NCBI RefSeq assembly: GCF_030867145.1
Contig: NC_134439.1
Location: forward strand, 7,601,379 to 7,665,378
From: Opisthocomus hoazin
Lineage: Eukaryota > Chordata > Aves > Opisthocomiformes > Opisthocomidae
Length of the DNA stretch: 64,000 nucleotides
Reading direction: 5' to 3'
Notes under the pieces: model-generated
Seen by the model: only the letters and a program-made list of their open reading frames with translations
The model's database searches: none
Told to the model about the DNA's origin: nothing
In this document: positions 12,086-24,349 of the stretch, in pieces
Layout of the letters: each line of letters begins with the position of its first letter
How positions within the stretch are numbered: position 1 is the stretch's first letter
Translations under genes and position numbers: made by a program

Positions 12086-12411
12086 TGTTGTTGCTTAGCC
12101 CCAGCTGGCAACAAAGAACCATGCAGTCGCTCTATCGCTCCTCTTCTGGTGGGGTGGGGAGGAGACCGGCAAGAAAAAGGCAAAACTTGTGGGCTGGCGT
12201 AAAGACACTTTAACAGAACAGCAAAGAAAGAGAACGGTCACAACAATAATACTGATAAAAAGAATATAGAAAGCAAGAAACACACAGTGCAATTTTCTCA
12301 CCGCCCAATGGCCAGCTAGCTCCGAGCAGTGATTACCCTCCCCTGGCAGCGATTGCCCTCCCCTCCTAGCTTCTTGTGAAAACTAACCCTATCGCAGCTG
12401 AAGCTGGGGCA
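12086..12411 (-). mobile_element. Old avian ERV LTR fragment, unit 3
   Basis: Copy of the unit 1 fossil, type A variant set (same as units 1 and 2). Confidence 0.7.
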
Positions 12412-14032
12412 GTGGTGTACATGACACACCTGCTGACACAAGGCTGAGTTCTGTGCTCTCTTGCCACAGAGAACAAGGGAACGATGGGCCATGCATGCCC
12501 CATGCAAGCATCTGCCTCAGTTGAGCTTTTCGTTGTCTGCATTTATTTTGGTTCATTGCCACACCAATAGATAGGAGAAGAAAAGCTACAGCATCCCTTT
12601 ACATCAACTGCTATGGCTGAAGTTCAAGAGCGAAAAAACACAATGGGATTAGTTTTAAGGTGTCTCCCTCTCGAGACAAGACAACCCCAGCTGCTGCCAG
12701 AGAGGATGAATGTGCCTGCAGTTACTAATAGTGGTCAAGAGGAACAGATTGTTGGCAGGTAAATGAAATGGCTCATGTGGCTGAAGCCTCCCAGCAGCAC
12801 TAGCTGGGAATGGTCTCAGCAAGGCCAACAAGGGGAAGAGGGCAGCCCTCAGCTGAACTAACACTCGGTTGGATCAGTCCAACTGTCCTGTATCTCAAGG
12901 CTGAGCAACCTCTATACCCCTCTCCCTTTAGTGCAATACCCATGTGGTGTGAGGTCTCGGCCCTTGCCTGACTTAGCAACAGGCTGACGAGCTGTAAAAG
13001 CGCATCTGGCATTGGCATGTACATGAGGAGCCTGTGTCCTAGCCCAGTGACCAGCAACACTGCCCCCTAAGGGGCTCCACTCAGTGACACAGGTCTACAT
13101 GAAGTGGGCAGGCTTGCTTGGCCTTTCTCCCTTCACAAAGCAAGAAACGATGGGTGCAGGACGCAGACACTGCATTTCATTGCTAGTTCTCAGTGAATCT
13201 CCGTACCAGGGTGAAGCCATAACCAGTCAGCTGTAGATTCCATTCATTACGTCAGGAGGAACCTTCTACTCTGGGTATCTTGTCAACACACCAAGCAAAA
13301 GTCTCCCTACTATGACCTGAACACGCCCTCTTGGAGGGTCACACAAGTACAGACAGACACACATGTGCTCATACACACCTGCACGGAATAATGCAAAAGT
13401 CTGTGTGCTCACATAAAGCCAGCCTAGAGTCCAGCACTAACGCACATAAAAGCAGGAAAATATCAGCGAGAGTGGACTCTGCTGAGGAGATGCTGGGGAC
13501 ACACTGGCAGAACCAGACTCAAATGCCTCAGGGAAAACCAGGCCCCAGACATGCTCCTGCTAATGTACAGGGACTGCACAGGGAGGGAAAGAGGCCAATG
13601 AGCCCAGAAAAATTTTCCCAACAGCATTGTGAGTGTTGCTATAGCGTCCAACACACCCAGCAGAAGCCCACCTGCATGCAGCAAGGAGCAACCACCAGAG
13701 AGAAGTGGGAGGAGCAAGAGAAAAGGGTGTGGCATGTCCTCATACATGGGAGTCCTTAGGCATGTGGACGAGAAGCAGGAGAGCGGTGCCTATTTCCTGA
13801 CAGCTTTGCCACAAACAAGCCCACAGGAATGACCCAGGTGCACATCACCTGCCCGCACAGGGTGCCACCAGCACTTGAGCTGAGTCTTCTGCCTGCAATG
13901 ATGTCTTTCTGTCCTGGAAATTCAACAGACTCTCATTCTGGAAATTACAGAAGCCTTCCTATGGGGAAGCACGTGGCATCAGCCAGGAAATGAAAAGGCA
14001 GCAGTGCAGGAAGCCAGGACACAGCCCATGCC

Positions 14033-14153
14033 ATTAGCTGAGACACTCTGCATTTGACGTGAACTTGTCAGAAAATTATTACTTCCCCAAAGGCTGCCTC
14101 TGGGCCTGAGGCAGTGCAGGACTACTACAAAAGGCAGCCCAACTCTTGGCTCT
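14033..14153 (+). promoter_or_regulatory. Keratin promoter, copy 3 (TACAAAAG box)
   Basis: Identical to the copy 1 promoter; TATA-like box 14126-14133. Confidence 0.74.
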
Positions 14154-14504
14154 CTCATTCACTTCCCTTGCCTCCTTCTTGTTGGGAATCAGGTGAGTCT
14201 GAGGCCTCTTCTCGTCCTCCTCTAAGACCAATTCTTTCCTTGATATCTGGCTCAGCTGACAGGGGCTGTCCTAGCCCAGGGCTGGTTGCTGATTCTCACG
14301 GGAGAGGGAAAGGGAGAGAAGGTCTTCCCCTAAGAGAGCCTGGGGCTTAGCTGTTGTTGTTCCTGGGGCTTTCAGCTGGACAGCCTGTGGTGGGCAAGTA
14401 GGGGCCTTGGCTTCCCCAAGGTTGGGTGCAGTGCTGCTGCTCATGTGTTTCTGTTTTCTGCTTCCCCCTGCCCTCTCTCACAGGTGCCCCTCCAGCCCCA
14501 GAAC

Positions 14505-14810
14505 ATGTCCTGCTGCACCCCGTGCCTGCCATGCCAGCCCTGCGGCCCGACCCCGCTGGCCAACAGCTGCAATGAGCCCTGTGTCAGGCAGTGCCAGAGC
14601 TCCAATGTCGTCATCCAGCCCTCCGCCGTGGTGGTGACCCTGCCCGGACCCATCCTCAGCTCCTTCCCACAGAACACCGTTGTGGGATCCTCCACCTCCG
14701 CCGCTGTTGGCAGCATCCTCAGCTGTGATGGAGTGCCCATCTCTTCTGGAGGCTTTGACCTCTCCTGCATTACCAGCCGCTACTGTGGCAGCAGATGTCG
14801 ACCCTGCTAA
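14505..14810 (+). CDS. Feather-type beta-keratin, array copy 3
   Basis: Same 101-residue protein as copy 1, with intron 14193-14483 and ATTAAA at 15104-15109. The unit switches sequence type only about 2.4 kb downstream of the stop codon, so the gene itself belongs to the homogeneous group of copies 1-3. Confidence 0.96.
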   Translation: MSCCTPCLPCQPCGPTPLANSCNEPCVRQCQSSNVVIQPSAVVVTLPGPILSSFPQNTVVGSSTSAAVGSILSCDGVPISSGGFDLSCITSRYCGSRCRPC

Positions 14811-17454
14811 AGCTGCTGGCAGCTTCCTCGGGCAAGAACCTCCAAGACCTCAGAACATGGTGCTCGACAGAAGATAGAGCTTTGGGGCATTGGATTTAGA
14901 GATTCCGGCCAATCTTTCCTGCTTCCACTCTTCTCTCTCTCTTTGCCTTGCTGTCACTGTCTCCCAGCACCAGCTTGGCGGGGACATGTTGGCCTCCCTC
15001 CCTCTGCAGGGCAGGCAGATGGACACCCTGCTGAAGCTCCACCGCATCTCAGTGGCTGCCCCTGGTGCTCCCTATGAGCCACCTCCTTTTCTTTTTCAGA
15101 CTCATTAAAGTCGTGCTGCATCCAAACCTGGGACTCTGACTCCTCCTCTCTTCTGTGGCAGGTCTTCCAGTCTGCTCAGGAAAAAAGTGATTGTTTGGAG
15201 AGGATTAGGTTAGGCGTAAAAGAAGACTCTCCCTTAGTCCCAGAGGAAAAGGAGGGTAGGACTCAGTGCACTGGGTTGCCTGGTGTGCCCCGTGTCTTGG
15301 ACCTGAGGAAGACATTCCTGGCTACTCCACAGACAATGGCCATCAGTCAGCCTTGCTGCATCTGTTCCCAGATGGGCCTGGAGCACTGGGCCCTGGAGCA
15401 TGTTCTGTCAATGGGGAGCCCAACAACTGCTGTCCTGGAGTGAGGAGCCCATGGCTGTGGGAGGCCAAGGGATGGGGTCAGCAGCCCCTCTGGCTCTTGG
15501 GGAAGGGATGTCCTCTAGGCCTGGATGGAGCTGTGCTGCGGGAGGAGTCTCAAGCAGACAATGGCTCCAAAGGGTGGCAGAAGTGGGGATATGGAGACAA
15601 TAATACCTGGGGACAGCCCACAGCCTCATCTCCCCCTCTCCTTCCTTTCCATTGCCTCATCTCGGGTCCATGGCCACCGCACACAGGAGCACAGGTAAAT
15701 GGTGTAGGTACCTCATATAGTCCCTGAGCGCCTGGCAGGGCCCAACTGCTCTCCAGATCTGCAGGGCTGAGGCACTTCACCAGCTGGTACTGGTATCAGC
15801 CACACAATGGAGTCACCACTCCTTGTGAATCCAACAGCCCCATGGGCCACTGCAGCTCCAGGAGAGTACCCAGTGCCCAGACACCCATGGCTGCTCTCTG
15901 GTCCTTGGTCTCCTCCAAGCCTGGGGCAGCTTGCCTGGGCTTCTCAGGCTCCACCACTGCCAGACTCACTACCAACTCCAGAAAGGCTCTGTGCAAGAGC
16001 TGTTGCCCCCTCCATTCCCACTGGGACATTGTGGTGACAGTGGGACCCTTTTCTGTGCTCAGCAGCTTCTCTCATCTCTCTCTGCTGGACCATTCTCAGC
16101 CCTCTTGCTTTGCCTGATATTCTTGGGCACCAGCTGGACCAAAATACTTTGCATATCACAGGCCTTGGCCAGCTGGGCTCAAATCAGTGGCTCAGGCACA
16201 CAGTCCCCCCCAAACCATGTGAAGTTTCACTCACACTTCTCCTCCAGCCTATGGTTTTGGGGCTGAGGCACCATCTTTCTTCATCTCACTGGGCACTGGG
16301 CACCTTCTTGCTGTGCCCAGAAATCAAGGCGTCACCTTCTCCTTGATAAGACCTGCCGTCCCAGCACTGGAGTCTGTTGCCAGCACCCAGGCATCTCCAG
16401 GTCCTCCTCACTGTGTGCGTGACGCTCACAGGTATCCCCACAGGTCGAGAATCGGTCGCGCCCCAGGGACACCAAGGTACAGGACAGGTACCAACCCAAG
16501 CGTAGCACAAATGCTGGGGATGACCTTGCCCATACCAAGCTGCCCAGGCTCCCCAAGTGCTCTGAGCTCTGATCACACCACCACTGCTCCTCACATGCAG
16601 GCCAGGGCCTTCCCAGCACTGCAGTCCTTGGCTGATGGAGATTGGTCACTGCCCCTTATCTGCTCCACGTGGCTTCTTGTAATGAGTGAGCCTCTTTCCT
16701 CTTTGCAGCTGCTCTTAAAGCAGCGGACGACTGTGATGCGGTCCCCCTGAGCCTTCTGTTCTTCAGGGAGAAAAGACTGAACTCCGTCAGTCTTTCCTCA
16801 CAGGACAGGTTCTCCAATCCTTTGGTCCTCTTTGACACACACAAGGTGGTGGCAGTAGGCAGCAGATCAGGATCAACAGAGGCCGAGTCAGAGGACTTGC
16901 ATCCCAGCAGTGGCAGCCCCCACCTCCAACACATCAGTGACCAGGTCTTCCTAGGTGATTCAGCCTTGGATTCTAATCCATCTGATCATCCCAGAGCAAG
17001 CACAATCTTCCTAGACAAATCTCAAACAGATGTGCCGGACAAGAGGCGGAAGAGCCATATCAACCAAGTTTCTCCTGGGCAGCTTGCAGAAATATACACC
17101 TCACGCTCAACAATATTTGCAGACAGCTGCACAGTCAGTCAACCTAACCTCAGAAGCACAACAAAGTGCGACATTACCAATAGTCTACCATGAAAAGGAC
17201 AGAGATTCAGAGTGAGGATTGGATCTTTCTGAGGAAAAATCTCATCCTCTCCCACAGGAAGAAGTTCCGATGGCTACTACAGGCGTGGCGCTGATCACAA
17301 GCGCATCACCTGGTTGGTTCAGACCCGTTTCAGTGCTTCCCGGTTGAAGATGCAATTTGGTGTACTTGGAAAGGCTATGTAGAGATTTATATACACCCTA
17401 GTAGCTGTAAGGAGAAAGTCCTAGGAGCTAGAACGCTGGCTTCTAAAGCAGGGA

Positions 17455-17917
17455 TCATAGAATCACAGAATGGTAGGGTTTGGAAGGGACCTCTGGGGAT
17501 CATCTAGTCCAATCCACATGTCAAAGCAGGTTCAACTAGAGCAGGCTGCACAGGACATCGTCCAGGAGGGGTTTGAATACCTCCAGAGAAGGAGAATCCA
17601 CGACACCTCTGGGCAGTTTTTTCCAGTGCTCCATCACCCTCAAATTAAGCAAGTTCTTCCTCGTGTTCAGGTGGAACTTTCTATGCATCAGTCTGTGCTT
17701 GTTGCCCCTTGTCCTGTCACTGGGCACCCCGGAAAAGAGTATGGCCACATCCTCTTGATACCCACCCTTAAGATATTTCTAAGCATTTGTGAGATCCCCT
17801 CTCAGTCTTCTTCAGGCTAAACAAGCCCAGCTCCCTCAGTATTTTCTCATAAGAAAGATGCTCCCGTGCCCTAACCACTTTTGTAGACCTCTGCTGGACT
17901 CTCTCTACTAGGTCTAG
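17455..17917 (-). mobile_element. CR1 LINE, 3' fragment, junction of units 3 and 4 (type B)
   Basis: Same insertion, type B: AATGGTAGGG, GGAGGGGTTTG, ACCACTTTTG. This copy has a private TTTGAATACCTCC near 17572. Confidence 0.92.
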
Positions 17918-18051
17918 TTTTCATGGAGATGTTTTGCTTGAGGAGCTCCCTCTGTGCCTGTTCATAATACCAGATAGCAGGAGGAGAAGCCCAGCTCCCA
18001 CTGGAATGTATAATGTCCTCAGTGACACATTAGGGCAATGATCCAGTGGGA

Positions 18052-18378
18052 TGTTGTTGCTTAGCCCCAGCTGGCAACAAAGAACCATGCAGTCGCTCTA
18101 TCGCTCCTCTTCCTGGTGGGGTGGGGAGGAGACCGGCAAGAAAAAGGCAAAACTTGTGGGCTGGCGCAAAGACACTTTAACAGAACAGCAAAGAAAGAGA
18201 ACGGTCACAACAATAATACTGATAAAAAGAATATAGAAAGCAAGAAACACACAGTGCAATTTTCTCACCGCCCAATGCCCAGCTAGCTCCGAGCAGTGAT
18301 TACCCTCCCCTGGCAGCGATTGCCCTCCCCTCCTAGCTTCTTGTGAAAACTGACCCTATCGCAGCTGAAGCTGGGGCA
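18052..18378 (-). mobile_element. Old avian ERV LTR fragment, unit 4
   Basis: Copy of the unit 1 fossil with the type B variant set shared by units 4, 5, 6 and 8. Confidence 0.7.
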
Positions 18379-19999
18379 GTGGTGTACATGACACACCTGC
18401 TGACACAAGGCTGAGTTCTGTGCTCTCTTGCCACAGAGAACAAGGGAACGATGGGCCATGCATGCCCCATGCAAGGATCTGCCTCAGTTGAGCTTTTCGT
18501 TGTCTGCATTTATTTTGGTTCATTGCCACACCAATAGATAGGAGAAGAAAAGCTACAGCATCCCTTTACATCAACTGCTATGGCTGAAGTTCAAGAGCGA
18601 AAAAACACAATGGGATTAGTTTTAAGGTGCCTCCCTCTCGAGACAAGACAACCCCAGCTGCTGCCAGAGAGGATGAATGTGCCTGCAGTTACTAATAGTG
18701 GTCAAGAGGAACAGATTGTTGGCAGGTAAATGAAATGGCTCATGTGGCTGAAGCCTCCCAGCAGCACTAGCTGGGAATGGTCTCAGCAAGGCCAACAAGG
18801 GGAAGAGGGCAGCCCTCAGCTGAACTAACGCTCGGTTGGATCAGTCCAACTGTCCTGTATCTCAAGGCTGAGCAACCTCTATACCCCTCTCCCTTTAGTG
18901 CAATACCCATGTGGTGTGAGGTCTCGGCCCTTGCCTGACTTAGCAACAGGCTGACGAGCTGTAAAAGCGCATCTGGCATTGGCATGTACATGAGGAGCCT
19001 GTGTCCTAGCCCAGTGACCAGCAACACTGCCCCCTAAGGGGCTCCACTCAGTGACACAGGTCTACATGAAGTGGGCAGGCTTGCTTGGCCTTTCTCCCTT
19101 CACAAAGCAAGAAACGATGGGTGCAGGAGGCAGACACTGCATTTCATTGCTAGTTCTCAGTGAATCTCCGTACCAGGGTGAAGCCATAACCAGTCAGCTG
19201 TAGATTCCATTCATTACGTCAGGAGGAACCTTCTACTCTGGGTATCTTGTCAACACACCAAGCAAAAGTCTCCCTACTATGACCTGAACACGCCCTCTTG
19301 GAGGGTCACACAAGTACAGACAGACACACATGTGCTCATACACACCTGCACGGAATAATGCAAAAGTCTGTGTGCTCACATAAAGCCAGCCTAGAGTCCA
19401 GCACTAACGCACATAAAAGCAGGAAAATATCAGCGAGAGTGGACTCTGCTGAGGAGATACTGGGGACACACTGGCAGAACCAGACTCAAATGCCTCAGGG
19501 AAAACCAGGCCCCAGACATGCTCCTGCTAATGTACAGGGACTGCACAGGGAGGGAAAGAGGCCAATGAGCCCAGAAAAATTTTCCCAACAGCATTGTGAG
19601 TGTTGCTATAGCGTCCAACACACCCAGCAGAAGCCCACCTGCATGCAGCAAGGAGCAACCACCAGAGAGAGGTGGGAGGAGCAAGAGAAAAGGGTGTGGC
19701 ATGTCCTCATACATGGGAGTCCTTAGGCATGTGGACGAGAAGCAGGAGAGCGGTGCCTATTTCCTGACAGCTTTGCCACAAACAAGCCCACAGGAATGAC
19801 CCAGGTGCACATCACCTGCCCGCACAGGGTGCCACCAGCACTTGAGCTGAGTCTTCTGCCTGCAATGATGTCTTTCTGTCCTGGAAATTCAACAGACTCT
19901 CATTCTGGAAATTACAGAAGCCTTCCTATGGGGAAGCACGTGGCATCAGCCAGGAAATGAAAAGGCAGCAGTGCAGGAAGCCAGGACACAGCCCATGCC

Positions 20000-20120
20000 A
20001 TTAGCTGAGACACTCTGCATTTGACGTGAACTTGTCAGAAAATTATTACTTCCCCAAAGGCTGCCTCTGGGCCTGAGGCAGTGCAGGACTACTACAAAAG
20101 GCAGCCCAACTCTTGGCTCT
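20000..20120 (+). promoter_or_regulatory. Keratin promoter, copy 4 (TACAAAAG box)
   Basis: TATA-like box 20093-20100. No difference from copy 1 seen in this block. Confidence 0.74.
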
Positions 20121-20471
20121 CTCATTCACTTCCCTTGCCTCCTTCTTGTTGGGAATCAGGTGAGTCTGAGGCCTCTTCTCGTCCTCCTCTAAGACCAATT
20201 CTTTCCTTGATATCTGGCTCAGCTGACAGGGGCTGTCCTAGCCCAGGGCTGGTTGCTGATTCTCACGGGAGAGGGAAAGGGAGAGAAGGTCTTCCCCTAA
20301 GAGAGCCTGGGGCTTAGCTGTTGTTGTTCCTGGGGCTTTCAGCTGGACAGCCTGTGGTGGGCAAGTAGGGGCCTTGGCTTCCCCAAGGTTGGGTGCAGTG
20401 CTGCTGCTCATGTGTTTCTGTTTTCTGCTTCCCCCTGCCCTCTCTCACAGGTGCCCCTCCAGCCCCAGAAC

Positions 20472-20777
20472 ATGTCCTGCTGCACCCCGTGCCTGCCATG
20501 CCAGCCCTGCGGCCCGACCCCGCTGGCCAACAGCTGCAATGAGCCCTGTGTCAGGCAGTGCCAGAGCTCCAATGTCGTCATCCAGCCCTCCGCCGTGGTG
20601 GTGACCCTGCCCGGACCCATCCTCAGCTCCTTCCCACAGAACACCGTTGTGGGATCCTCCACCTCCGCCGCTGTTGGCAGCATCCTCAGCTGTGATGGAG
20701 TGCCCATCTCTTCTGGAGGCTTTGACCTCTCCTGCATTACCAGCCGCTACTGTGGCAGCAGATGTCGACCCTGCTAA
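20472..20777 (+). CDS. Feather-type beta-keratin, array copy 4
   Basis: Protein identical to copy 1. The 3' UTR carries small differences (GATTCGGGCCAATTTTTCC near 20870 against GATTCCGGCCAATCTTTCC), shared with copies 5 and 7. Intron 20160-20450, ATTAAA 21071-21076. These UTR changes would let transcripts of copies 4, 5 and 7 be separated from copies 1-3. Confidence 0.96.
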   Translation: MSCCTPCLPCQPCGPTPLANSCNEPCVRQCQSSNVVIQPSAVVVTLPGPILSSFPQNTVVGSSTSAAVGSILSCDGVPISSGGFDLSCITSRYCGSRCRPC

Positions 20778-23425
20778 AGCTGCTGGCAGCTTCCTCGGGC
20801 AAGAACCTCCAAGACCTCAGAACATGGTGCTCGACAGAAGATAGAGCTTTGGGGCATTGGATTTAGAGATTCGGGCCAATTTTTCCTGCTTCCACTCTTC
20901 TCTCTCTCTTTGCCTTGCTGTCACTGTCTCCCAGCACCAGCTTGGCGGGGACATGTTGGCCTCCCTCCCTCTGCAGGGCAGGCAGATGGACACCCTGCTG
21001 AAGCTCCACCGCATCTCAGTGGCTGCCCCTGGTGCTCCCTATGAGCCACCTCCTTTTCTTTTTCAGACTCATTAAAGTCGTGCTGCATCCAAACCTGGGA
21101 CTCTGACTCCTCCTCTCTTCTGTGGCAGGTCTTCCAGTCTGCTCAGGAAAAAAGTGATTGTTTGGAGAGGATTAGGTTAGGCGTAAAAGAAGACTCTCCC
21201 TTAGTCCCAGAGGAAAAAGAGGGTAGGACTCAGTGCACTGGGTTGCCTGTTGTGCCCCGTGTCTTGGACCTGAGGAAGACATTCCTGGCTACTCCACAGA
21301 CAATGGCCATCAGTCAGCCTTGCTGCATCTGTTCCCAGATGGGCCTGGAGCACTGGGCCCTGGAGCAGGTTCTGTCAATGGGGAGCCCAACAACTGCTGT
21401 CCTGGAGTGAGGAGCCCATGGCTGTGGGAGGCCAAGTGATGGGGTCAGCAGCCCCTCTGGCTCTTGGGGAAGGCATGTCCTCTAGGCCTGGATGGAGCTG
21501 TGCTGCGGGAGGAGTCTCAAGCAGACAATGGCTCCAAAGGGTGGCAGAAGTGGGGATATGGAGACAATAATACCTGGGGACAGCCCACAGCCTCATCTCC
21601 CCCTCTCCTTCCTTTCCATTGCCTCATCTCGGGTCCATGGCCACCGCACACAGGAGCACAGGTAAATGGTGTAGGTACCTCATATAGTCAGTCCCTGAGC
21701 GCCTGGCAGGGCCCAACTGCTCTCCAGATCTGCAGGGCTGAGGCAATTCACCAGCTGATACTGGTATCAGCCACACAATGGAGTCACCACTCCTTGTGAA
21801 TCCAACAGCCCCATGGGCCACTGCAGCTCCAGGAGAGTACCCAGTGCCCAGACACCCATGGCTGCTCTCTGGTCCTTGGTCTCCTCCAAGCCTGGGGCAG
21901 CTTGCCTGGGCTTCTCAGGCTCCACCACTGCCAGACTCACTACCAACTCCAGAAAGGCTCTGTGCAAGAGCTGTTGCCCCCTCCATTCCCACTGGGACAT
22001 TGTGGTGACAGTGGGACCCTTTTCTGTGCTCAGCAGCTTCTCTCATCTCTCTCTGCTGGACCATTCTCAGCCCTCTTGCTTTGCCTGATATTCTTGGGCA
22101 CCAGCTGGACCAAAATACTTTGCATATCACAGGCCTTGGCCAGCTGGGCTCAAATCAGTGGCTCAGGCACACAGTCCCCCCCAAACCATGTGAAGTTTCA
22201 CTCACACTTCTCCTCCAGCCTATGGTTTTGGGGCTGAGGCACCATCTTTCTTCATCTCACTGGGCACTGGGCACCTTCTTGCTGTGCCCAGAAATCAAGG
22301 CGTCACCTTCTCCTTGATAAGACCTGCCGTCCCAGCACTGGAGTCAGTTCCCAGCACCCAGGCATCTCCGGGTCCTCCTCACTGTGTGCGTGACGCTCAC
22401 AGGTATCCCCACAGGTCGAGAATCGGTCGCACCCCAGGGACACCAAGGTACAGGACAGGTACCAACCCAAGCGTAGCACAAATGCTGGGGATGACCTTGC
22501 CCATACCAAGCTGCCCAGGCTCCCCAAGTGCTCTGAGCTCTGATCACACCACCACTGCTCCTCACATGCAGGCCAGGGCCTTCCCAGCACTGCAGTCCTT
22601 GGCTGATGGAGATTGGTCACTGCCCCTTATCTGCTCCACGTGGCTTCTTGTGATGAGTGAGCCTCTTTCCTCTTTGCAGCTGCTCTTAAAGCAGCGGACG
22701 ACTGTGATGCGGTCCCCCTGAGCCTTCTGTTCTTCAGGGAGAAAAGACTGAACTCCGTCAGTCTTTCCTCACAGGACAGGTTCTCCAATCCTTTGGTCCT
22801 CTTTGACACACACAAGGTGGTGGCAGTAGGCAGCAGATCAGGATCAACAGAGGCCGAGTCAGAGGACTTGCATCCCAGCAGTGGCAGCCCCCACCTCCAA
22901 CACATCAGTGACCAGGTCTTCCTAGGTGATTCAGCCTTGGATTCTAATCCATCTGATCATCCCAGAGCAAGCACAATCTTCCTAGACAAATCTCAAACAG
23001 ATGTGCCGGACAAGAGGCGGAAGAGCCATATCAACCAAGTTTCTCCTGGGCAGCTTGCAGAAATATACACCTCACGCTCAACAATATTTGCAGACAGCTG
23101 CACAGTCAGTCAACCTAACCTCAGAAGCACAACAAAGTGCGACATTACCAATAGTCTACCATGAAAAGGACAGAGATTCAGAGTGAGGATTGGATCTTTC
23201 TGAGGAAAAATCTCATCCTCTCCCACAGGAAGAAGTTCCGATGGCTACTACAGGCGTGGCGCTGATCACAAGCGCATCACCTGGTTGGTTCAGACCCGTT
23301 TCAGTGCTTCCCGGTTGAAGATGCAATTTGGTGTACTTGGAAAGGCTATGTAGAGATTTATATACACCCTAGTAGCTGTAAGGAGAAAGTCCTAGGAGCT
23401 AGAACGCTGGCTTCTAAAGCAGGGA

Positions 23426-23888
23426 TCATAGAATCACAGAATGGTAGGGTTTGGAAGGGACCTCTGGGGATCATCTAGTCCAATCCACATGTCAAAGCAG
23501 GTTCAACTAGAGCAGGCTGCACAGGACATCGTCCAGGAGGGGTTTGAATATCTCCAGAGAAGGAGAATCCACGACACCTCTGGGCAGTTTTTTCCAGTGC
23601 TCCATCACCCTCAAATTAAGCAAGTTCTTCCTCGTGTTCAGGTGGAACTTTCTATGCATCAGTCTGTGCTTGTTGCCCCTTGTCCTGTCACTGGGCACCC
23701 CGGAAAAGAGTATGGCCACATCCTCTTGATACCCACCCTTAAGATATTTCTAAGCATTTGTGAGATCCCCTCTCAGTCTTCTTCAGGCTAAACAAGCCCA
23801 GCTCCCTCAGTATTTTCTCATAAGAAAGATGCTCCCGTGCCCTAACCACTTTTGTAGACCTCCGCTGGACTCTCTCTACTAGGTCTAG
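23426..23888 (-). mobile_element. CR1 LINE, 3' fragment, junction of units 4 and 5 (type B)
   Basis: Same insertion, type B, with GACCTCCGCTGG at the right end as in the copies ending units 5 and 7. Confidence 0.92.
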
Positions 23889-24022
23889 TTTTCATGGAGA
23901 TGTTTTGCTTGAGGAGCTCCCTCTGTGCCTGTTCATAATACCAGATAGCAGGAGGAGAAGCCCAGCTCCCACTGGAATGTATAATGTCCTCAGTGACACA
24001 TTAGGGCAATGATCCAGTGGGA

Positions 24023-24349
24023 TGTTGTTGCTTAGCCCCAGCTGGCAACAAAGAACCATGCAGTCGCTCTATCGCTCCTCTTCCTGGTGGGGTGGGGAGG
24101 AGACCGGCAAGAAAAAGGCAAAACTTGTGGGCTGGCGCAAAGACACTTTAACAGAACAGCAAAGAAAGAGAACGGTCACAACAATAATACTGATAAAAAG
24201 AATATAGAAAGCAAGAAACACACAGTGCAATTTTCTCACCGCCCAATGCCCAGCTAGCTCCGAGCAGTGATTACCCTCCCCTGGCAGCGATTGCCCTCCC
24301 CTCCTAGCTTCTTGTGAAAACTGACCCTATCGCAGCTGAAGCTGGGGCA
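24023..24349 (-). mobile_element. Old avian ERV LTR fragment, unit 5
   Basis: Type B copy of the unit fossil. Confidence 0.7.

Larger units (their letters stand above)
11933..17898 (+). repeat. Feather keratin tandem unit 3 (5966 bp), mosaic
   Basis: Looks identical to units 1 and 2 up to about 17212. From there it changes to the variant set of unit 4: CAGAGTGAGG for CAGAGAGAGG, GGGATCATAG for GGGAACATAG, AATGGTAGGG for AATGGTAAAG. The switch point therefore lies at about 17212 or slightly to the left, as expected from unequal crossover or gene conversion between units. Confidence 0.96.
17899..23869 (+). repeat. Feather keratin tandem unit 4 (5971 bp)
   Basis: Five bases longer than unit 1. 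One extra C lies in the LTR fossil (CTTCCTGG near 18112). A 4-bp AGTC tandem duplication lies near 21687, downstream of the gene, and was not seen in any other unit. It carries the type B junction variants on both sides. Confidence 0.96.
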
